DNA of 61,321 nucleotides from positions 1 to 61,321 of the forward strand of contig CAMBRK010000021.1 of the NCBI GenBank assembly GCA_945870185.1. Direction: 5' to 3'. Position numbers and translations under genes: made by a program. The notes below the pieces were generated by a model. It did not search any database, had not been told where the DNA came from, and saw only the letters and a program-made list of their open reading frames with translations. Source of the DNA: Aureispira sp. CCB-QB1. GTDB lineage: Bacteria; Bacteroidota; Bacteroidia; Chitinophagales; Saprospiraceae. Below are positions 1 through 9,634 of the stretch, piece after piece; within the stretch, counting starts at the first letter, position 1, and the number at the start of each line of letters is the position of its first letter.

Positions 1-149
1 GCAAAACCTGTCGAAGACGAAAGAGTCATCCGACGAAAAAGTAATGGGTTAGTACTTAGTTTTTATTTTTTTTTAAACCACGTCAAATCACAAAACAAAG
101 TGGTTCAGTTTCGACCGGAATAGGTGGTTCAGTTTGACCGGAATATACA
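1..149. mobile_element. Probable terminus of an IS21-like insertion sequence (cut by window edge)
   Basis: Two near-identical direct repeats lie at 100-122 and 124-145, each reading GTGGTTCAGTTT(C)GACCGGAATA; the second runs into ATATACA at 149. Short multiple repeats at the ends and a terminal CA are typical of IS21-family elements. The first 50 bases are open in two frames, with stops at about 44 and 52, and may be the 3' end of a transposase or helper ATPase gene lying outside the window. The family assignment rests on the terminal repeats alone. Confidence 0.45.
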
Positions 150-625
150 ATAAGTTAAGAAATTCTTAAAATATGGACTTTTGAAATAAAAAAATCCAGC
201 TTATGTGGACATATTCTTCAAGATTACAACCTAATAGCCTAATAAATAGCAAAATAAACTTAACATAATTTATAATGTGATTAAAATCTTTGAATCTTAT
301 TAATCATGGGAAAGCTGATTGGTTTTTAGTCAGTATGATTAAAATCATATTTTATCGGAACTTCTGTTCATGATAAATCTATGACATAAATTATTTCGAA
401 AAAGCAATGAACTCAATGTAAAATTATTGATGTAATTTTACATGAAATACAAAAACATTAATATAGTTTATAAAATCAAAAGCAGCTTTTTGTCGTTAAA
501 TATACAAAAGTTGTAAATTTAAAAGATTTGATTGACAAATGATTTTCAGAGCTTATTTGGTATCATTAAAATTCATACCGTTATCATATTACCGTTAATT
601 CTTCAAAAAAGATTATAACCTTTAT
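150..625. other. AT-rich intergenic stretch
   Basis: No open frame with coding character and no strong hairpin is visible on either strand. It separates the probable insertion-sequence end from the minus-strand operon and is the downstream side of that operon. Confidence 0.5.
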
Positions 626-853
626 CTATTCCCTTTTAATAAACTCATCAGGGTAGTCTCTCACCTGATAACTCAAATGTCTTAAAAATCGCTCACCTTC
701 TGTTTCCCAACCTTTGACTTCTTCTTCATTTAGGCGAAATGAAATCGTATAAATGGCTACAGTGCCACAAACTACTTCAAAGATCAAGTCGCCATTATCA
801 TCTTTCTCTAAGAGATAATCCCAGGTACTTTCTATTATTTTCGTTCTAGCCAT
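626..853 (-). CDS. Small hypothetical protein, last gene of the sensory operon
   Basis: I do not recognise the family. The protein is 75 residues, acidic, with no signal peptide or membrane segment, and carries a WxxxGERF-type segment near the C-terminus. I chose the ATG at 853 over a longer TTG start at 892: it lies one base after the TGA of the preceding gene (TGATATG), while the longer start would overlap that gene by about 38 bases. The spacing implies co-transcription and probably translational coupling with the secreted protein upstream. Confidence 0.6.
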   Translation of the reverse strand: MARTKIIESTWDYLLEKDDNGDLIFEVVCGTVAIYTISFRLNEEEVKGWETEGERFLRHLSYQVRDYPDEFIKRE

Positions 854-854
854 A

Positions 855-1535
855 TCAGAAAAAGATATCTTTGTACACCATATTTTCACCAAATTTAAAC
901 TCCTTCAGCTTGTATAGTGACTTCTTGCCAGGACTAAATCTCTTGGTCTTGGGTTTTAAAGTTGGTTTGCCTTCGTCTTCTTCCAGATATGGCATAATGG
1001 AATGCTCAGCTTTGCCAGTACTTAAATTAAAATCATAAGTCTCTAATTTATTTTCAAATGGATCCATTGTACTATGTGTGGCACCTATCAGAAACCAATC
1101 AATATTTTGATAGCGCCACTTGTAAGTATATGACCATTTGTGGTTACTACCGCCATAATAGTCAACGCACACTGTTTTACCCATAATATACAGTTCCTGA
1201 AGTGGATCACCGAAAACTCCACCGTCATCACTCAACATAATAGATTCATTAGACTGCACCGAAAGATCGTATCCTCCCGCAGTCTTACCCATTAGGACAA
1301 AAAGAATTCTGGGTTTCTGTGCGTGATCCGCTTCTTTTAGATCATTGATTTCTGAGATGGACTCTATGATTACGGCTACATCCTTTGTTTTGTCCTGATT
1401 CAGATTTCCTTCCTTCTGGAAAAGAATTTGGTAGCCTTTGGGCACGAAGGATTCGACATCTTTCCCTGTTTTTGGCAGTATGGGATAGGTATAATTCATT
1501 GTCAATAAAGTAAAAAAAAGCATGATGATTTGCAT
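855..1535 (-). CDS. Secreted protein of unknown function
   Basis: The 226-residue protein has a short hydrophobic N-terminus (MQIIMLFFTLL) that looks like a Sec signal peptide. The middle contains a DDGGVFGDP segment, then YYGGSNHKW and a W-rich region ending near DWFLIG. I recall similar segments in uncharacterised secreted proteins of Firmicutes and Bacteroidota, but no function is established. It follows the LytTR regulator gene by 19 bases, so it is probably part of the same transcript. A run of four to five AAAT units sits directly before its start codon. Confidence 0.65.
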   Translation of the reverse strand: MQIIMLFFTLLTMNYTYPILPKTGKDVESFVPKGYQILFQKEGNLNQDKTKDVAVIIESISEINDLKEADHAQKPRILFVLMGKTAGGYDLSVQSNESIMLSDDGGVFGDPLQELYIMGKTVCVDYYGGSNHKWSYTYKWRYQNIDWFLIGATHSTMDPFENKLETYDFNLSTGKAEHSIMPYLEEDEGKPTLKPKTKRFSPGKKSLYKLKEFKFGENMVYKDIFF

Positions 1536-1537
1536 GT

Positions 1538-1559
1538 ATTATTTATTTATTTATTTATT
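1538..1559 (-). repeat. AAAT tetranucleotide tract before a start codon
   Basis: On the minus strand the sequence reads AAT(AAAT)4AAT immediately upstream of the ATG at 1535, filling the gap to the LytTR stop. It could act as the A-rich initiation region common in Bacteroidota, or vary in copy number. Confidence 0.6.
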
Positions 1560-2310
1560 GGTTCAACCATTTTTTAAAACCTTGGCTATTTTCTGTACTG
1601 ATGACGATGTCTCTTTTTGCTTGTGGACTTAGCTCGATCTTAATTCTACTTTTACTCACGTGAACCATAGATGCAATGGAATCAAAATGGGTAATAAAAC
1701 TCCTGTTTAATCGGAAAAACAATGTGGGGTCCAAGAGTGCATCCAGGTCTGATAATCGGTAATCTATAATAAATTTTGAACCATCTTTTTTTATAAGATA
1801 TACATAACGATCTTCACCTTCGAAGTAAGCGATTTGGTCTATCGTCACGCTCATCAGTCGCTCGCCACGATGGACAATGAATCGTTCTTGATATATTTTG
1901 GTGGTATTTTGAAGTGCTTTCCATAATAAATCAGTAGGAATCTGCTGTTTGGATTGTATCGATTTGAATTTTTGAAGGCTTTGGGTCAGATCATCTTCGT
2001 CTATTGGTTTTAATAGATAATCGATACTATTGACCTTAAATGCTTGTATGGCGTATGCATCATAAGCTGTAGTAAAAATGATGGGTGTCTCAATATTTAC
2101 TTGTTCAAAAATACTAAAACTTATCCCGTCTGCAAGATGTATATCCAAAAATATCAAATCTGCCTGATGATCACTCAACCAAGAGACTGCATCTTTAATA
2201 CTATCTATCTTTTCCAGAATCTGAACAGACGGTTCCACTTTTTTAAGTATCCGCTCTAGGTGTTCCTGAGCAGGCTTTTCATCTTCTATGATCAATACTT
2301 TAATCACCAT
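1555..2310 (-). CDS. LytTR-family response regulator
   Basis: The 251-residue protein has an N-terminal receiver domain (about 3-120) with the acidic pair in IIEDE and the phospho-acceptor Asp56 in DLIFLDIHLADG. TTAY and the LLKPI lysine follow. A C-terminal LytTR DNA-binding domain spans about 145-250 (RGERLMSVTIDQIAYFEGEDRY). This is the AlgR/LytR type that binds direct repeats upstream of targets. It lies 11 bases after the receiver-kinase fusion gene, its probable cognate kinase in the LytS/LytR manner. Confidence 0.93.
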   Translation of the reverse strand: MVIKVLIIEDEKPAQEHLERILKKVEPSVQILEKIDSIKDAVSWLSDHQADLIFLDIHLADGISFSIFEQVNIETPIIFTTAYDAYAIQAFKVNSIDYLLKPIDEDDLTQSLQKFKSIQSKQQIPTDLLWKALQNTTKIYQERFIVHRGERLMSVTIDQIAYFEGEDRYVYLIKKDGSKFIIDYRLSDLDALLDPTLFFRLNRSFITHFDSIASMVHVSKSRIKIELSPQAKRDIVISTENSQGFKKWLNQ

Positions 2311-2321
2311 GTTTATACTAA

Positions 2322-3326
2322 TTATGCTTCTGGGATCAATGGTAAAATCACCTTAAATATATCATCATGTTGAATGATTTCAATATCTTTTTGTACTAAT
2401 AATCGGTATCTGCTAGATAAGTTATGGAGTCCTATTCCTGTAGATTTTTCAGATGATACTCGTGGGGCTACACGATTGGTGATTTCGAGATTTTCTCCAA
2501 TTTGAAAGATTTTTATCTCCATGGGTTGTGATTCTGAGATCACATTGTGTTTGATAGCATTTTCAACCAATAATTGCAAAGAAAAAGGAGGAATTGAATA
2601 CATTTTGTCGCGGATATCCAATATCAATTTTAGCTGGTCACCAAATCTTGTTTTTTGTAAATAGATATAATTGTCTATCAATTCCAATTCTCTATCCAAT
2701 GGAATAAGTTTTTGCTCCCCATGCTCCAAAATAGAACGATACATTTTAGCAAATTTGGTCGTAAATCGGATAGCACCATCTTGATCTTTGGCAATGATAG
2801 ATGCTAATGTATTGAGACTATTAAAAAGGAAATGAGGATTTATTTGATTTTTGAGTACTTCGTATTGGGATGATATCTGCAGTTTTTCTTGTTGTGCATT
2901 TTTTAGCAATAATTCCTTTTTTTCTGACTCCAACAAAATATTTTTTTGTCTCAATGTGTAAGTCTCTAAGGCATGGTCAAAAATGACTTTCAACTCTTCA
3001 AACTTCCAAGGCTTGGTAATATAGTGATAAACTTTTCCTTTGTTGATCGCGTCGATAATAGCTTGCATATCACTATACCCTGTCAAAATCATTCTGATCA
3101 TGTCCGGATGTGTGGTACTTACTTGCTCTAAAAATTCCACACCTGTTTTCCCTGGCATTCTTTGGTCACAGACGATCAGGTCAATGGATTGTTGGTCCAG
3201 GATATCTTGAGCCATATCAGCGTTTTCAGCCGTATAGACATTAAAAAACCTTCTGAATACAGCTTTAAAAGCAGTAAGATTGTCCACTTCATCATCTAGA
3301 TATAAAATAGTATAAGGCAAAGACAT
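2322..3326 (-). CDS. Receiver domain fused to LytS-type histidine kinase
   Basis: Residues 5-120 are a receiver domain: DDE near the N-terminus, phospho-acceptor Asp54 in IVCDQRMPG, and TKPWKFEELK. A coiled segment (about 120-160) leads to a His_kinase domain with the phospho-histidine His165 in NPHFLFNSLN. The ATPase part has LLVENAIKHN and STGIGLHNL. There is no membrane segment, so the kinase is cytoplasmic and controlled by its own receiver instead of by an external sensor. It probably receives phosphate from the TPR kinase of the same operon and signals to the LytTR regulator that follows. Its stop lies 11 bases before that gene. Confidence 0.92.
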   Translation of the reverse strand: MSLPYTILYLDDEVDNLTAFKAVFRRFFNVYTAENADMAQDILDQQSIDLIVCDQRMPGKTGVEFLEQVSTTHPDMIRMILTGYSDMQAIIDAINKGKVYHYITKPWKFEELKVIFDHALETYTLRQKNILLESEKKELLLKNAQQEKLQISSQYEVLKNQINPHFLFNSLNTLASIIAKDQDGAIRFTTKFAKMYRSILEHGEQKLIPLDRELELIDNYIYLQKTRFGDQLKLILDIRDKMYSIPPFSLQLLVENAIKHNVISESQPMEIKIFQIGENLEITNRVAPRVSSEKSTGIGLHNLSSRYRLLVQKDIEIIQHDDIFKVILPLIPEA

Positions 3327-3629
3327 TTACTTGGATTTATAACCGTACAAAAATACTACTAAAAACAGTAATGTATCTAAAATCAAGTAAAATTTCCAAA
3401 CTCCTTCAACATTGGGCGTACCACCTTTGGAATCTTCTAACAAAAAATACAAAAACCGAAAGGATAAAGCCCACAGCGCCAAATTGACAACTATCCATAA
3501 TGCTTTGGTGGATAAGTCCAAGCCCATCCATTGTAACAAGACTAATTTTAAGATGTAATATACCCCATGTGTCACCAATAAGGCATACAAAAGCATACAA
3601 AACAAAAGAAACATTAATAGAATACCCAT
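3327..3629 (-). CDS. Small integral membrane protein
   Basis: A 100-residue protein made almost wholly of hydrophobic segments: about 1-25, 45-65 and 80-97. A short GGTPNVEG loop precedes the last helix. No family is recognised. Its stop abuts the start of the receiver-kinase gene with no intergenic base, so the two are translationally coupled. Position suggests a membrane component of the signalling operon, but function is unknown. Confidence 0.65.
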   Translation of the reverse strand: MGILLMFLLFCMLLYALLVTHGVYYILKLVLLQWMGLDLSTKALWIVVNLALWALSFRFLYFLLEDSKGGTPNVEGVWKFYLILDTLLFLVVFLYGYKSK

Positions 3630-3704
3630 ATCATTGGTTTAATGTTCACAAAAGTAGGTACTGCCAGAAAACAAATACAACACAATGAAGTGAACTGGTG
3701 ATAA

Positions 3705-4505
3705 TCAGAAGTGAGATAGAAAAAGTGGGACCAATTGAGGTTCGAGTAATGTCAGCATCACCAGGTATGAACTGATCCAATAAATAACCACTTGGATTTT
3801 AGTAGATGCATCCATAGCATCTCCTACGATTTCAACCCATCGGATGGGGACGTAAAAAAAAGTAAATACAATGAGCATAAAAGGCATACTGGACAAAAAA
3901 GCATGATTAAATCCATGTCTAATGTCTATTTGCCCTTTGAACATGATACTGAGATTGGTCATAAAAAAGGTGATCAGAATTAGCTGCAAAGCTCTGGATA
4001 CCCACTCAGTTATCACATTGACTGGTTGACGAGGTGGTTCTATAACATTGGCTATTAATCCTAATTCTCTGTAAGCTACCCAAATCAATATCAGCCAATA
4101 TGGTATTTTTAATGGCCAATCAACGGTAGCATACCTAAAACCATAAAGTCCGTAAACATAGGTAAGCAATGGAAAAAATACCAAAACCACTCTAAAAAAT
4201 GTACGCCATATAAATGCCATGAGGAGCAAGATGCCAAAATACCAACTTTTCATAAACCATTGCCAACGTGAAAGTTGTGAAGCGCTTATTTGATTAAACT
4301 CGACACTGAGCACATGCAGATCTGCCCTTCTTTCGAATACTAAAAGTATGGCGAATAAGACCAAATAAGGAATCGGCAATTGTAGTTCCGTTTTATTGGT
4401 ATTAATGGATAATAAAAAAGTACTGAGGTAATATGATATTAAGGTTAAAGCAAAGTTAGAAATTGCGCCTTTATATCCTGCAAAGGTCCATCTAGAACTA
4501 AGCAT
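3705..4505 (-). CDS. Polytopic membrane protein in signalling operon
   Basis: The protein has about seven hydrophobic helices, for example LPIPYLVLFAILLVF, YFGILLLMAFIW, IPYWLILIWV and MPFMLIVFTFFYV. It could be a membrane sensor or anchor; no known family is recognised. The ATG at 4505 overlaps the end of the TPR kinase by 8 bases; a GTG at 4523 would add six residues and overlap by 26. The overlap supports co-translation with the kinase. Confidence 0.7.
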   Translation of the reverse strand: MLSSRWTFAGYKGAISNFALTLISYYLSTFLLSINTNKTELQLPIPYLVLFAILLVFERRADLHVLSVEFNQISASQLSRWQWFMKSWYFGILLLMAFIWRTFFRVVLVFFPLLTYVYGLYGFRYATVDWPLKIPYWLILIWVAYRELGLIANVIEPPRQPVNVITEWVSRALQLILITFFMTNLSIMFKGQIDIRHGFNHAFLSSMPFMLIVFTFFYVPIRWVEIVGDAMDASTKIQVVIYWISSYLVMLTLLEPQLVPLFLSHF

Positions 4506-6609
4506 TTGTGTCACGGGATGCACGATCTATAGGCAATGTAATCGCAAAACTTGTCCCTTTCCCAGATTCCGAAAATACGGTAATATCCCCTTGATGTTGT
4601 TTGACAATGGCATAGGAGATAGATAATCCCAAACCGGTCCCTCTTCCTACTTCTTTGGTGGTAAAAAAAGGCTCGAAAATCTTTTGTTGGGTTTCAGGAT
4701 CTATACCCATTCCATTATCAGATATAATGATGATACAGTTACTTCCAGATGCTGTTGTTTCGATATGGATGATACCGCCTTGCTCCACAGCATGTACCGC
4801 ATTATCCAGGATATTGAGCAAGACTTGATTTATTTTACTAGGTTGACACATAATGTTGCCTTCATATAGATAATTTTTATGGATTGTAATCTGTTGATTT
4901 ATTTTGTGTTGCAGTATGGTTAAGGCAGTTTCTAACCCTTCTATTACTTGGTAAGAAGCATATTCGTCTCCACTATCTCTGGCAAAAGTTTTTAGGCCTT
5001 GCACAATATGAGATGTGCGTTGCGTACCATTGTTGATGGTAGACATTAAAGAATGTAATTCTGTGGTGAGACTTTGTAAATCTAGCTTTTGAATATCATT
5101 TTTAATGGTATCCAGATTAGTTTCTCCTTTTTCTAGTAGGCTGAGGCTATTAAAGAGCGGTCTCAAATCATCAAAATCCATCTTCAATGCTTCTACACTG
5201 GCATGAATAGCACTCACAGGATTATTGAGTTCATGAGCTATGCCTGCGGTCATCACACCTATAGAAGCCATTTTTTCTGCATGGATCAATTGTACATGGG
5301 TTTGTTGTAAATGAGCCAATAAAGCTTCTTTTTCTATTAGTAGCGCGTTGGTATGTGCTTGTTGTTGTGTCAGTTCGTGTAAGGCTTTGTTCCTGCCTCG
5401 ATATACAAAAACGACAAAAACAAGTGAACATAATAGCAGGCATATACTCAATATCAGAATATTTCTGATTTGTATTCCTTTTTTATTTTCTAGGTCGAGT
5501 GCAGTGATTGTTTTTTCTCTTTCTGACAATTCGAAGGCAGCTTGCATATCTTCCATTTTCATTTCTAGCGCTTCTTTTGCAGTGGTGTCCTGTACAGCCG
5601 CAAGTAATTCGAGATATGTCACCGCTTGGGGTAAGTTGCCATCTTCTTTGTACATAAGATATAAATTGCGATAAGCATTGAGTTGGTAAGAACGAGAGTC
5701 TACTTGCGTACAATTATCTACAGCTCTTTTAAATACGGCTTTAGCGCGGTCAGCTTGCCCAATACTCCTATATAACTCACCTAGTTTTAACAATATCAAA
5801 CCTATATTTCTTTGTCTTTTTATGGTCTCTGCTGCTTGAAGTGCTTTGAGATAATATATTTCAGCTTCATTGTTTTTGCCCCAAGACTTATAATTATCCG
5901 CTAAGCCTAAAAAACTGATAGTCAATCCTTCATAGTTATTCTGGCTTAGTCTTTTGGGGATATCTTTAAAATAGTAAGCATCTGCTTTTTCATATTGGCC
6001 ACGTGCGCTATATACATCTGCAAATAAGGTATTGATGATACCAAGCTGAAAGGTATCTTTGAGTTCGTTTTTTAATTCCAATGCCTTATTTAAATATTTT
6101 TCGGCGATGGATAGTTCATTGATTTGAATGTATGCACCTGCGATATTATGATAAGAATCTGCAATGCTTTTTCTAGTGGTATCATGGACTTCTCTGAGCT
6201 TGAGTGCTTGCAAATGAAGCTCTAAAGCCAGAAAACTCCTTTCTTCCAGACCGTAAAAACCTCCCAATCTTGCCAATGCAGATGCTACCCACAAACTGTC
6301 TCTATATAATCTCCCATGCTGAATGCCTTCTTTGAAGTAAATTTCTGCATGCCCCATCCTGCCTAATTGCTGATTGATCCTGCCTATAGTCATTAATATA
6401 TCACCCTGTAAGTCATAATACTTCAAAGTAAAGATACTGTCGTTTAGCGCTTTGGCTGCATTTAGTAGATCGGTATTGGCAATATTTTTACCTTTTCCTA
6501 CGATAGTTTTGAAATGTTCAACTCTTGCTTTGAGATGATCATAGTTTGATTGTGCCTGCACGGTGCAAAACATCAAACCAACCCAAACCACGATCATTCC
6601 AAAACGCAT
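4498..6609 (-). CDS. TPR-repeat sensor histidine kinase
   Basis: A 703-residue sensor kinase. It begins with a Sec signal ([15 protein letters not shown]...VQAQ). Tetratricopeptide repeats fill about 30-360, presumably in the periplasm. One membrane helix ([14 protein letters not shown]) lies near 380-402, then a coiled coil. The HisKA box is [10 protein letters not shown], followed by an N box ([12 protein letters not shown]), DNGMGID, FFTTK and GTGLGLSI. The ATG at 6609 is preferred to the TTG two codons earlier. It is the first gene of the seven-gene minus-strand run. Periplasmic TPR kinases are frequent in Bacteroidota; the signal sensed here is unknown. Confidence 0.92.
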   Translation of the reverse strand: MRFGMIVVWVGLMFCTVQAQSNYDHLKARVEHFKTIVGKGKNIANTDLLNAAKALNDSIFTLKYYDLQGDILMTIGRINQQLGRMGHAEIYFKEGIQHGRLYRDSLWVASALARLGGFYGLEERSFLALELHLQALKLREVHDTTRKSIADSYHNIAGAYIQINELSIAEKYLNKALELKNELKDTFQLGIINTLFADVYSARGQYEKADAYYFKDIPKRLSQNNYEGLTISFLGLADNYKSWGKNNEAEIYYLKALQAAETIKRQRNIGLILLKLGELYRSIGQADRAKAVFKRAVDNCTQVDSRSYQLNAYRNLYLMYKEDGNLPQAVTYLELLAAVQDTTAKEALEMKMEDMQAAFELSEREKTITALDLENKKGIQIRNILILSICLLLCSLVFVVFVYRGRNKALHELTQQQAHTNALLIEKEALLAHLQQTHVQLIHAEKMASIGVMTAGIAHELNNPVSAIHASVEALKMDFDDLRPLFNSLSLLEKGETNLDTIKNDIQKLDLQSLTTELHSLMSTINNGTQRTSHIVQGLKTFARDSGDEYASYQVIEGLETALTILQHKINQQITIHKNYLYEGNIMCQPSKINQVLLNILDNAVHAVEQGGIIHIETTASGSNCIIIISDNGMGIDPETQQKIFEPFFTTKEVGRGTGLGLSISYAIVKQHQGDITVFSESGKGTSFAITLPIDRASRDTNA

Positions 6610-6655
6610 TATCAATATATAAACTGTAAATATAAAGTAAGTGAATTAATTCCCA

Positions 6656-7483
6656 TCAAAATCCTTTGATTTTTAATTCTGGAACCTTTAGACCTGTACT
6701 TTTGGTATTGGATTTCTTATCTGAAAATGCTTTAGCTACACCAGGGATGGTAGGTCCTGCAGGTCCGAATAATTCATCAAAAGGTTTTTGGCCCAATACG
6801 ATCAATGCATCATGTTGTTTTTCTGTCATCAATGTTTCGCCTATTGATTCAGCATATCCTACTACTGCTACAGCAACTTTCATGACACCATCTTCAAGTC
6901 TTACATAGATCTCCAACGAAGGTTTATATCGTCTCAATCCACCTTCAAATGGGTAAGAACTGATAAATTTTTGCTCATACTCAATGGCTGCTTTATAAAT
7001 GACGTCACCTGTTCTGTCAGTCTCACTTTTTAATCCTTCCGGAAAGGTAATATCATACACCCAAGCAATGTCTTTATAATTAACAAAAACCCTACTCGGA
7101 TTGGTACGCAACAAGTCTAATGTTTGGTCTTTGATTTGTTGTTCGGTCAATGGAGTTAAACCCGTGGCTTCTGATGATGTAACAAAATACCTGGAGAAAT
7201 TCCATTTTTCGCCGGCACCACCACGCACATAAATGGCTAAACCTATTATTTTTTTACTGACTCCTCTTTCTTTTACAGTGGTGGCAGCCACTACTCTTTT
7301 CGCCATATTGCTAAAGGTATAACCTGCTTCTTTTTCTAGTTTCCAGTCATTTTGCACCGTGGCAGTTGCAATTTTACCGTGGTATTTTTTGACGTCTTCT
7401 ATTACTTTGGTGTCTGATGGGAAACTCTGCGCATTCATGATGAAAGGGAGTATCAATAAGATGATCGTTTTTAAAGTTTTCAT
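6656..7483 (-). CDS. Secreted protein of unknown function
   Basis: A 275-residue protein with a clear signal peptide (MKTLKTIILLILPFIMNAQ). The mature part contains a PFEGGLRRYKPSLEIY segment and a C-terminal Gly/Pro-rich stretch (FGPAGPTIPGVAKAF). No family or catalytic motif is recognised and there is no T9SS sorting domain, so a periplasmic location is likely. It is 46 bases upstream of the TPR kinase on the same strand, so it may share its transcript. Confidence 0.65.
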   Translation of the reverse strand: MKTLKTIILLILPFIMNAQSFPSDTKVIEDVKKYHGKIATATVQNDWKLEKEAGYTFSNMAKRVVAATTVKERGVSKKIIGLAIYVRGGAGEKWNFSRYFVTSSEATGLTPLTEQQIKDQTLDLLRTNPSRVFVNYKDIAWVYDITFPEGLKSETDRTGDVIYKAAIEYEQKFISSYPFEGGLRRYKPSLEIYVRLEDGVMKVAVAVVGYAESIGETLMTEKQHDALIVLGQKPFDELFGPAGPTIPGVAKAFSDKKSNTKSTGLKVPELKIKGF

Positions 7484-7686
7484 ATTGGATAAATGATTTT
7501 TATAAAGAATATTTTTAAATTTAGAATCCGGAGCTCATGAAACGTGATATTATGTATGACAACAACATTTATTTTCTTGTAGAACATGGTCAAAAGTGAT
7601 ATTGTCATGTAAGATAAAATAATAACTATCAACATAAAGGACACGTCATGAAACTCCGGCCATGGGAACATATCGAAATGTTTAGC

Positions 7687-9144
7687 TTATGGTTTTGAAC
7701 ATCCATTATTTTTCCCATAGGGTTGTAATCCCAATTTGATCGCATCTTCCAAGGCCATTCTGTGTAACCACACTTCAGCATCTTTCGATACAGAACTAGC
7801 TTGTAACGGCAGACCGAACATCGACCTGAGTTGATTGGCACCACTATTGGATACTTTGGCGGCAGCATCTACTTCTGACCGTGATATTTCTACTCTTCCG
7901 AAATACTTTTCTGCCCAATTTTTATTTACATTGAGTTTGATTTCCTGGGAATAATTATCACCCGATTCACGCGTCACAAAATTGGCATAATCTTCCATTT
8001 CATCCAGTTTTAGTCCTGTGGCGAATTCTTGGTAGTCATACTTTTTATGTCCTACAAAAAGGTTGTTTTTTAGCGTTACCAATTTACATTGTTTTACATT
8101 GTTTACACCACCGAAATCTGCAAAACCAAAAACATTGTTTTCTGCCACTATACTCAATGCATTGTCAAACATGATACTATTGCCACCAAAACTAGCCACG
8201 GCATCATGCTTCCATGAGAATAAAATGGTATTGTTTTTTATGGTGTAAGAAGGATGTCCTGTAGCTCCGTGGTGATTACTTTTGCACATGATACCTTCTC
8301 CTGTATTATTGACGATCAAGTTGTTTTCTATCAAAGCAGCCCCATTTTTGCCTACCTGTACATCTAGCGCACCTTGTGTAGGAGCCGTATTAGTGATGAC
8401 ACAATTTCTGATGATGACCTTAGTACCGCTACCTGTTCTGATTTTGATGCCTGGTGTATTTGGAGTAGGATTCATCCCTTTTTCAGGACTCGCTTTCCTT
8501 CTGATAAATTCTTCTTTGGCATCAGAGTAATAGTTTCTAGCTCCATTATCTATGATGATACCGTCGATGATGATCTCACCTGTCCAGTCTTTGTAACCTT
8601 TATCTGTCAGAATGCCTATTCTTTCAGTTGTCAATCCTTTGCTAATATCATTAGTCCCACTAAAGACCGTTTTGTATTGTCCCCAAGGATCTCGTTGGCT
8701 GAAATCAGGACTGTAACCACCTATGATCGAAAATGGCACACTAAAAACATCGGAACTTTGGTCAGCTTTACTAGTATACGTACCTGCTGCTATGTGTACT
8801 ACATCACCCGCTTTGATTTGCATTGCTATTGCGGCGATATCTTTGGCAGGTGCAGATTTCGAAGCCTCTTTCCCTTTGCCCGTAAGGCTGATGTAATAGT
8901 TGTTTTGGCCACTCACTTTTGGTGTTTCAGCCCCTGAGCTAGTTGATGATTTTTCAGAAGCTTTTGGGGTGACGGCACTCGTTGCTTTTTTGCCATATTC
9001 AGAAGAAGTCACTTTGGAAATATCTGAACTGGCTTTACTCACAGACTTTTTAAGTTTGTCAAACTGTCCATAAGTGAATACAGCATTCAAAAAGAAGATG
9101 GATAAAACAAAGAATCTAACTACATACATTTTAATATCAAACAT
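7687..9144 (-). CDS. Secreted right-handed beta-helix protein
   Basis: The 485-residue protein starts with a signal peptide (a second ATG at 9129 gives the tighter MYVVRFFVLSIFFLNAV) and a low-complexity Ser/Lys/Thr linker. From about residue 80 it matches the pectin-lyase-like fold: YYISLTGKG, AGDVVHIAAGTY, IIGGYSPDF, then repeated short rungs such as VIIRNCVITN, ALIENNLIVNN and YTIKNNTI. These proteins usually bind or cleave polysaccharide at the cell surface. No catalytic set could be assigned, so the substrate is unknown. Confidence 0.8.
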   Translation of the reverse strand: MFDIKMYVVRFFVLSIFFLNAVFTYGQFDKLKKSVSKASSDISKVTSSEYGKKATSAVTPKASEKSSTSSGAETPKVSGQNNYYISLTGKGKEASKSAPAKDIAAIAMQIKAGDVVHIAAGTYTSKADQSSDVFSVPFSIIGGYSPDFSQRDPWGQYKTVFSGTNDISKGLTTERIGILTDKGYKDWTGEIIIDGIIIDNGARNYYSDAKEEFIRRKASPEKGMNPTPNTPGIKIRTGSGTKVIIRNCVITNTAPTQGALDVQVGKNGAALIENNLIVNNTGEGIMCKSNHHGATGHPSYTIKNNTILFSWKHDAVASFGGNSIMFDNALSIVAENNVFGFADFGGVNNVKQCKLVTLKNNLFVGHKKYDYQEFATGLKLDEMEDYANFVTRESGDNYSQEIKLNVNKNWAEKYFGRVEISRSEVDAAAKVSNSGANQLRSMFGLPLQASSVSKDAEVWLHRMALEDAIKLGLQPYGKNNGCSKP

Positions 9145-9173
9145 TATTTTTTGGTTTAATTACAATAATAGTC

Positions 9174-9181
9174 CAAAGGTA
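9174..9181 (-). promoter_or_regulatory. Bacteroidota -7 element for the beta-helix gene
   Basis: Minus-strand TACCTTTG matches TAnnTTTG about 30 bases before the start codon at 9144. A TTG lies 17 bases upstream, slightly closer than the usual 19-21. Confidence 0.45.
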
Positions 9182-9621
9182 GATTGAATCTGATAGGTCA
9201 ATATTATGATATGATGTGAAGTAGGATTATTGTGTAGTGAAGGTGGTGGGTAGATGGATTCCAAAAAATATGAAAAAATTAAAATTGGGCAATGAAAGAA
9301 AAAATGGTTGAGATCAAAATTATATTACAAATAAATACAATCTAGTCGATATTAAATCGGAAAAAATATATGAAACTGGATAGTGTCAATTACATCTGTG
9401 AATCAGAATAATAGAATAGATTTGCACATTTTTAGAAAGTTGACTTATATTTGGCCTAACGAACAAAGAAGTGAAATGGCTTTAAGAACTTTTTCATTGT
9501 TGACATCATTTTTTTAGAAAAACATTAATGGTGGTAGATTTTTGTTCATTTGATAACAAAATACTTGCCATGAGAACAAAATAAAAACTGATCAAATGTT
9601 CTAAATAAGGAAACAAACACC
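9182..9621. other. Intergenic region between divergent genes
   Basis: AT-rich sequence between the beta-helix gene (-) and the toxin-antitoxin pair (+). No coding frame, strong hairpin or repeat was found apart from the two promoter-like elements at its edges. Confidence 0.5.
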
Positions 9622-9629
9622 TAACTTTG
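9622..9629 (+). promoter_or_regulatory. -7 element adjoining the toxin start codon
   Basis: TAACTTTG (followed by C) ends only five bases before the ATG at 9635. With the usual -7 spacing, transcription would start at or next to the ATG and give a leaderless or nearly leaderless mRNA. Confidence 0.5.
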
Positions 9630-9634
9630 CAAAA

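Noticed and set aside
4505-4523. GTG start for the polytopic membrane protein
   Set aside because: The ATG six codons later gives a shorter overlap with the kinase gene; the GTG cannot be fully excluded.
8374-8937. Long antisense ORF (187 codons) opposite the beta-helix gene
   Set aside because: No domain, signal or start context; the opposite strand has clear beta-helix repeats.
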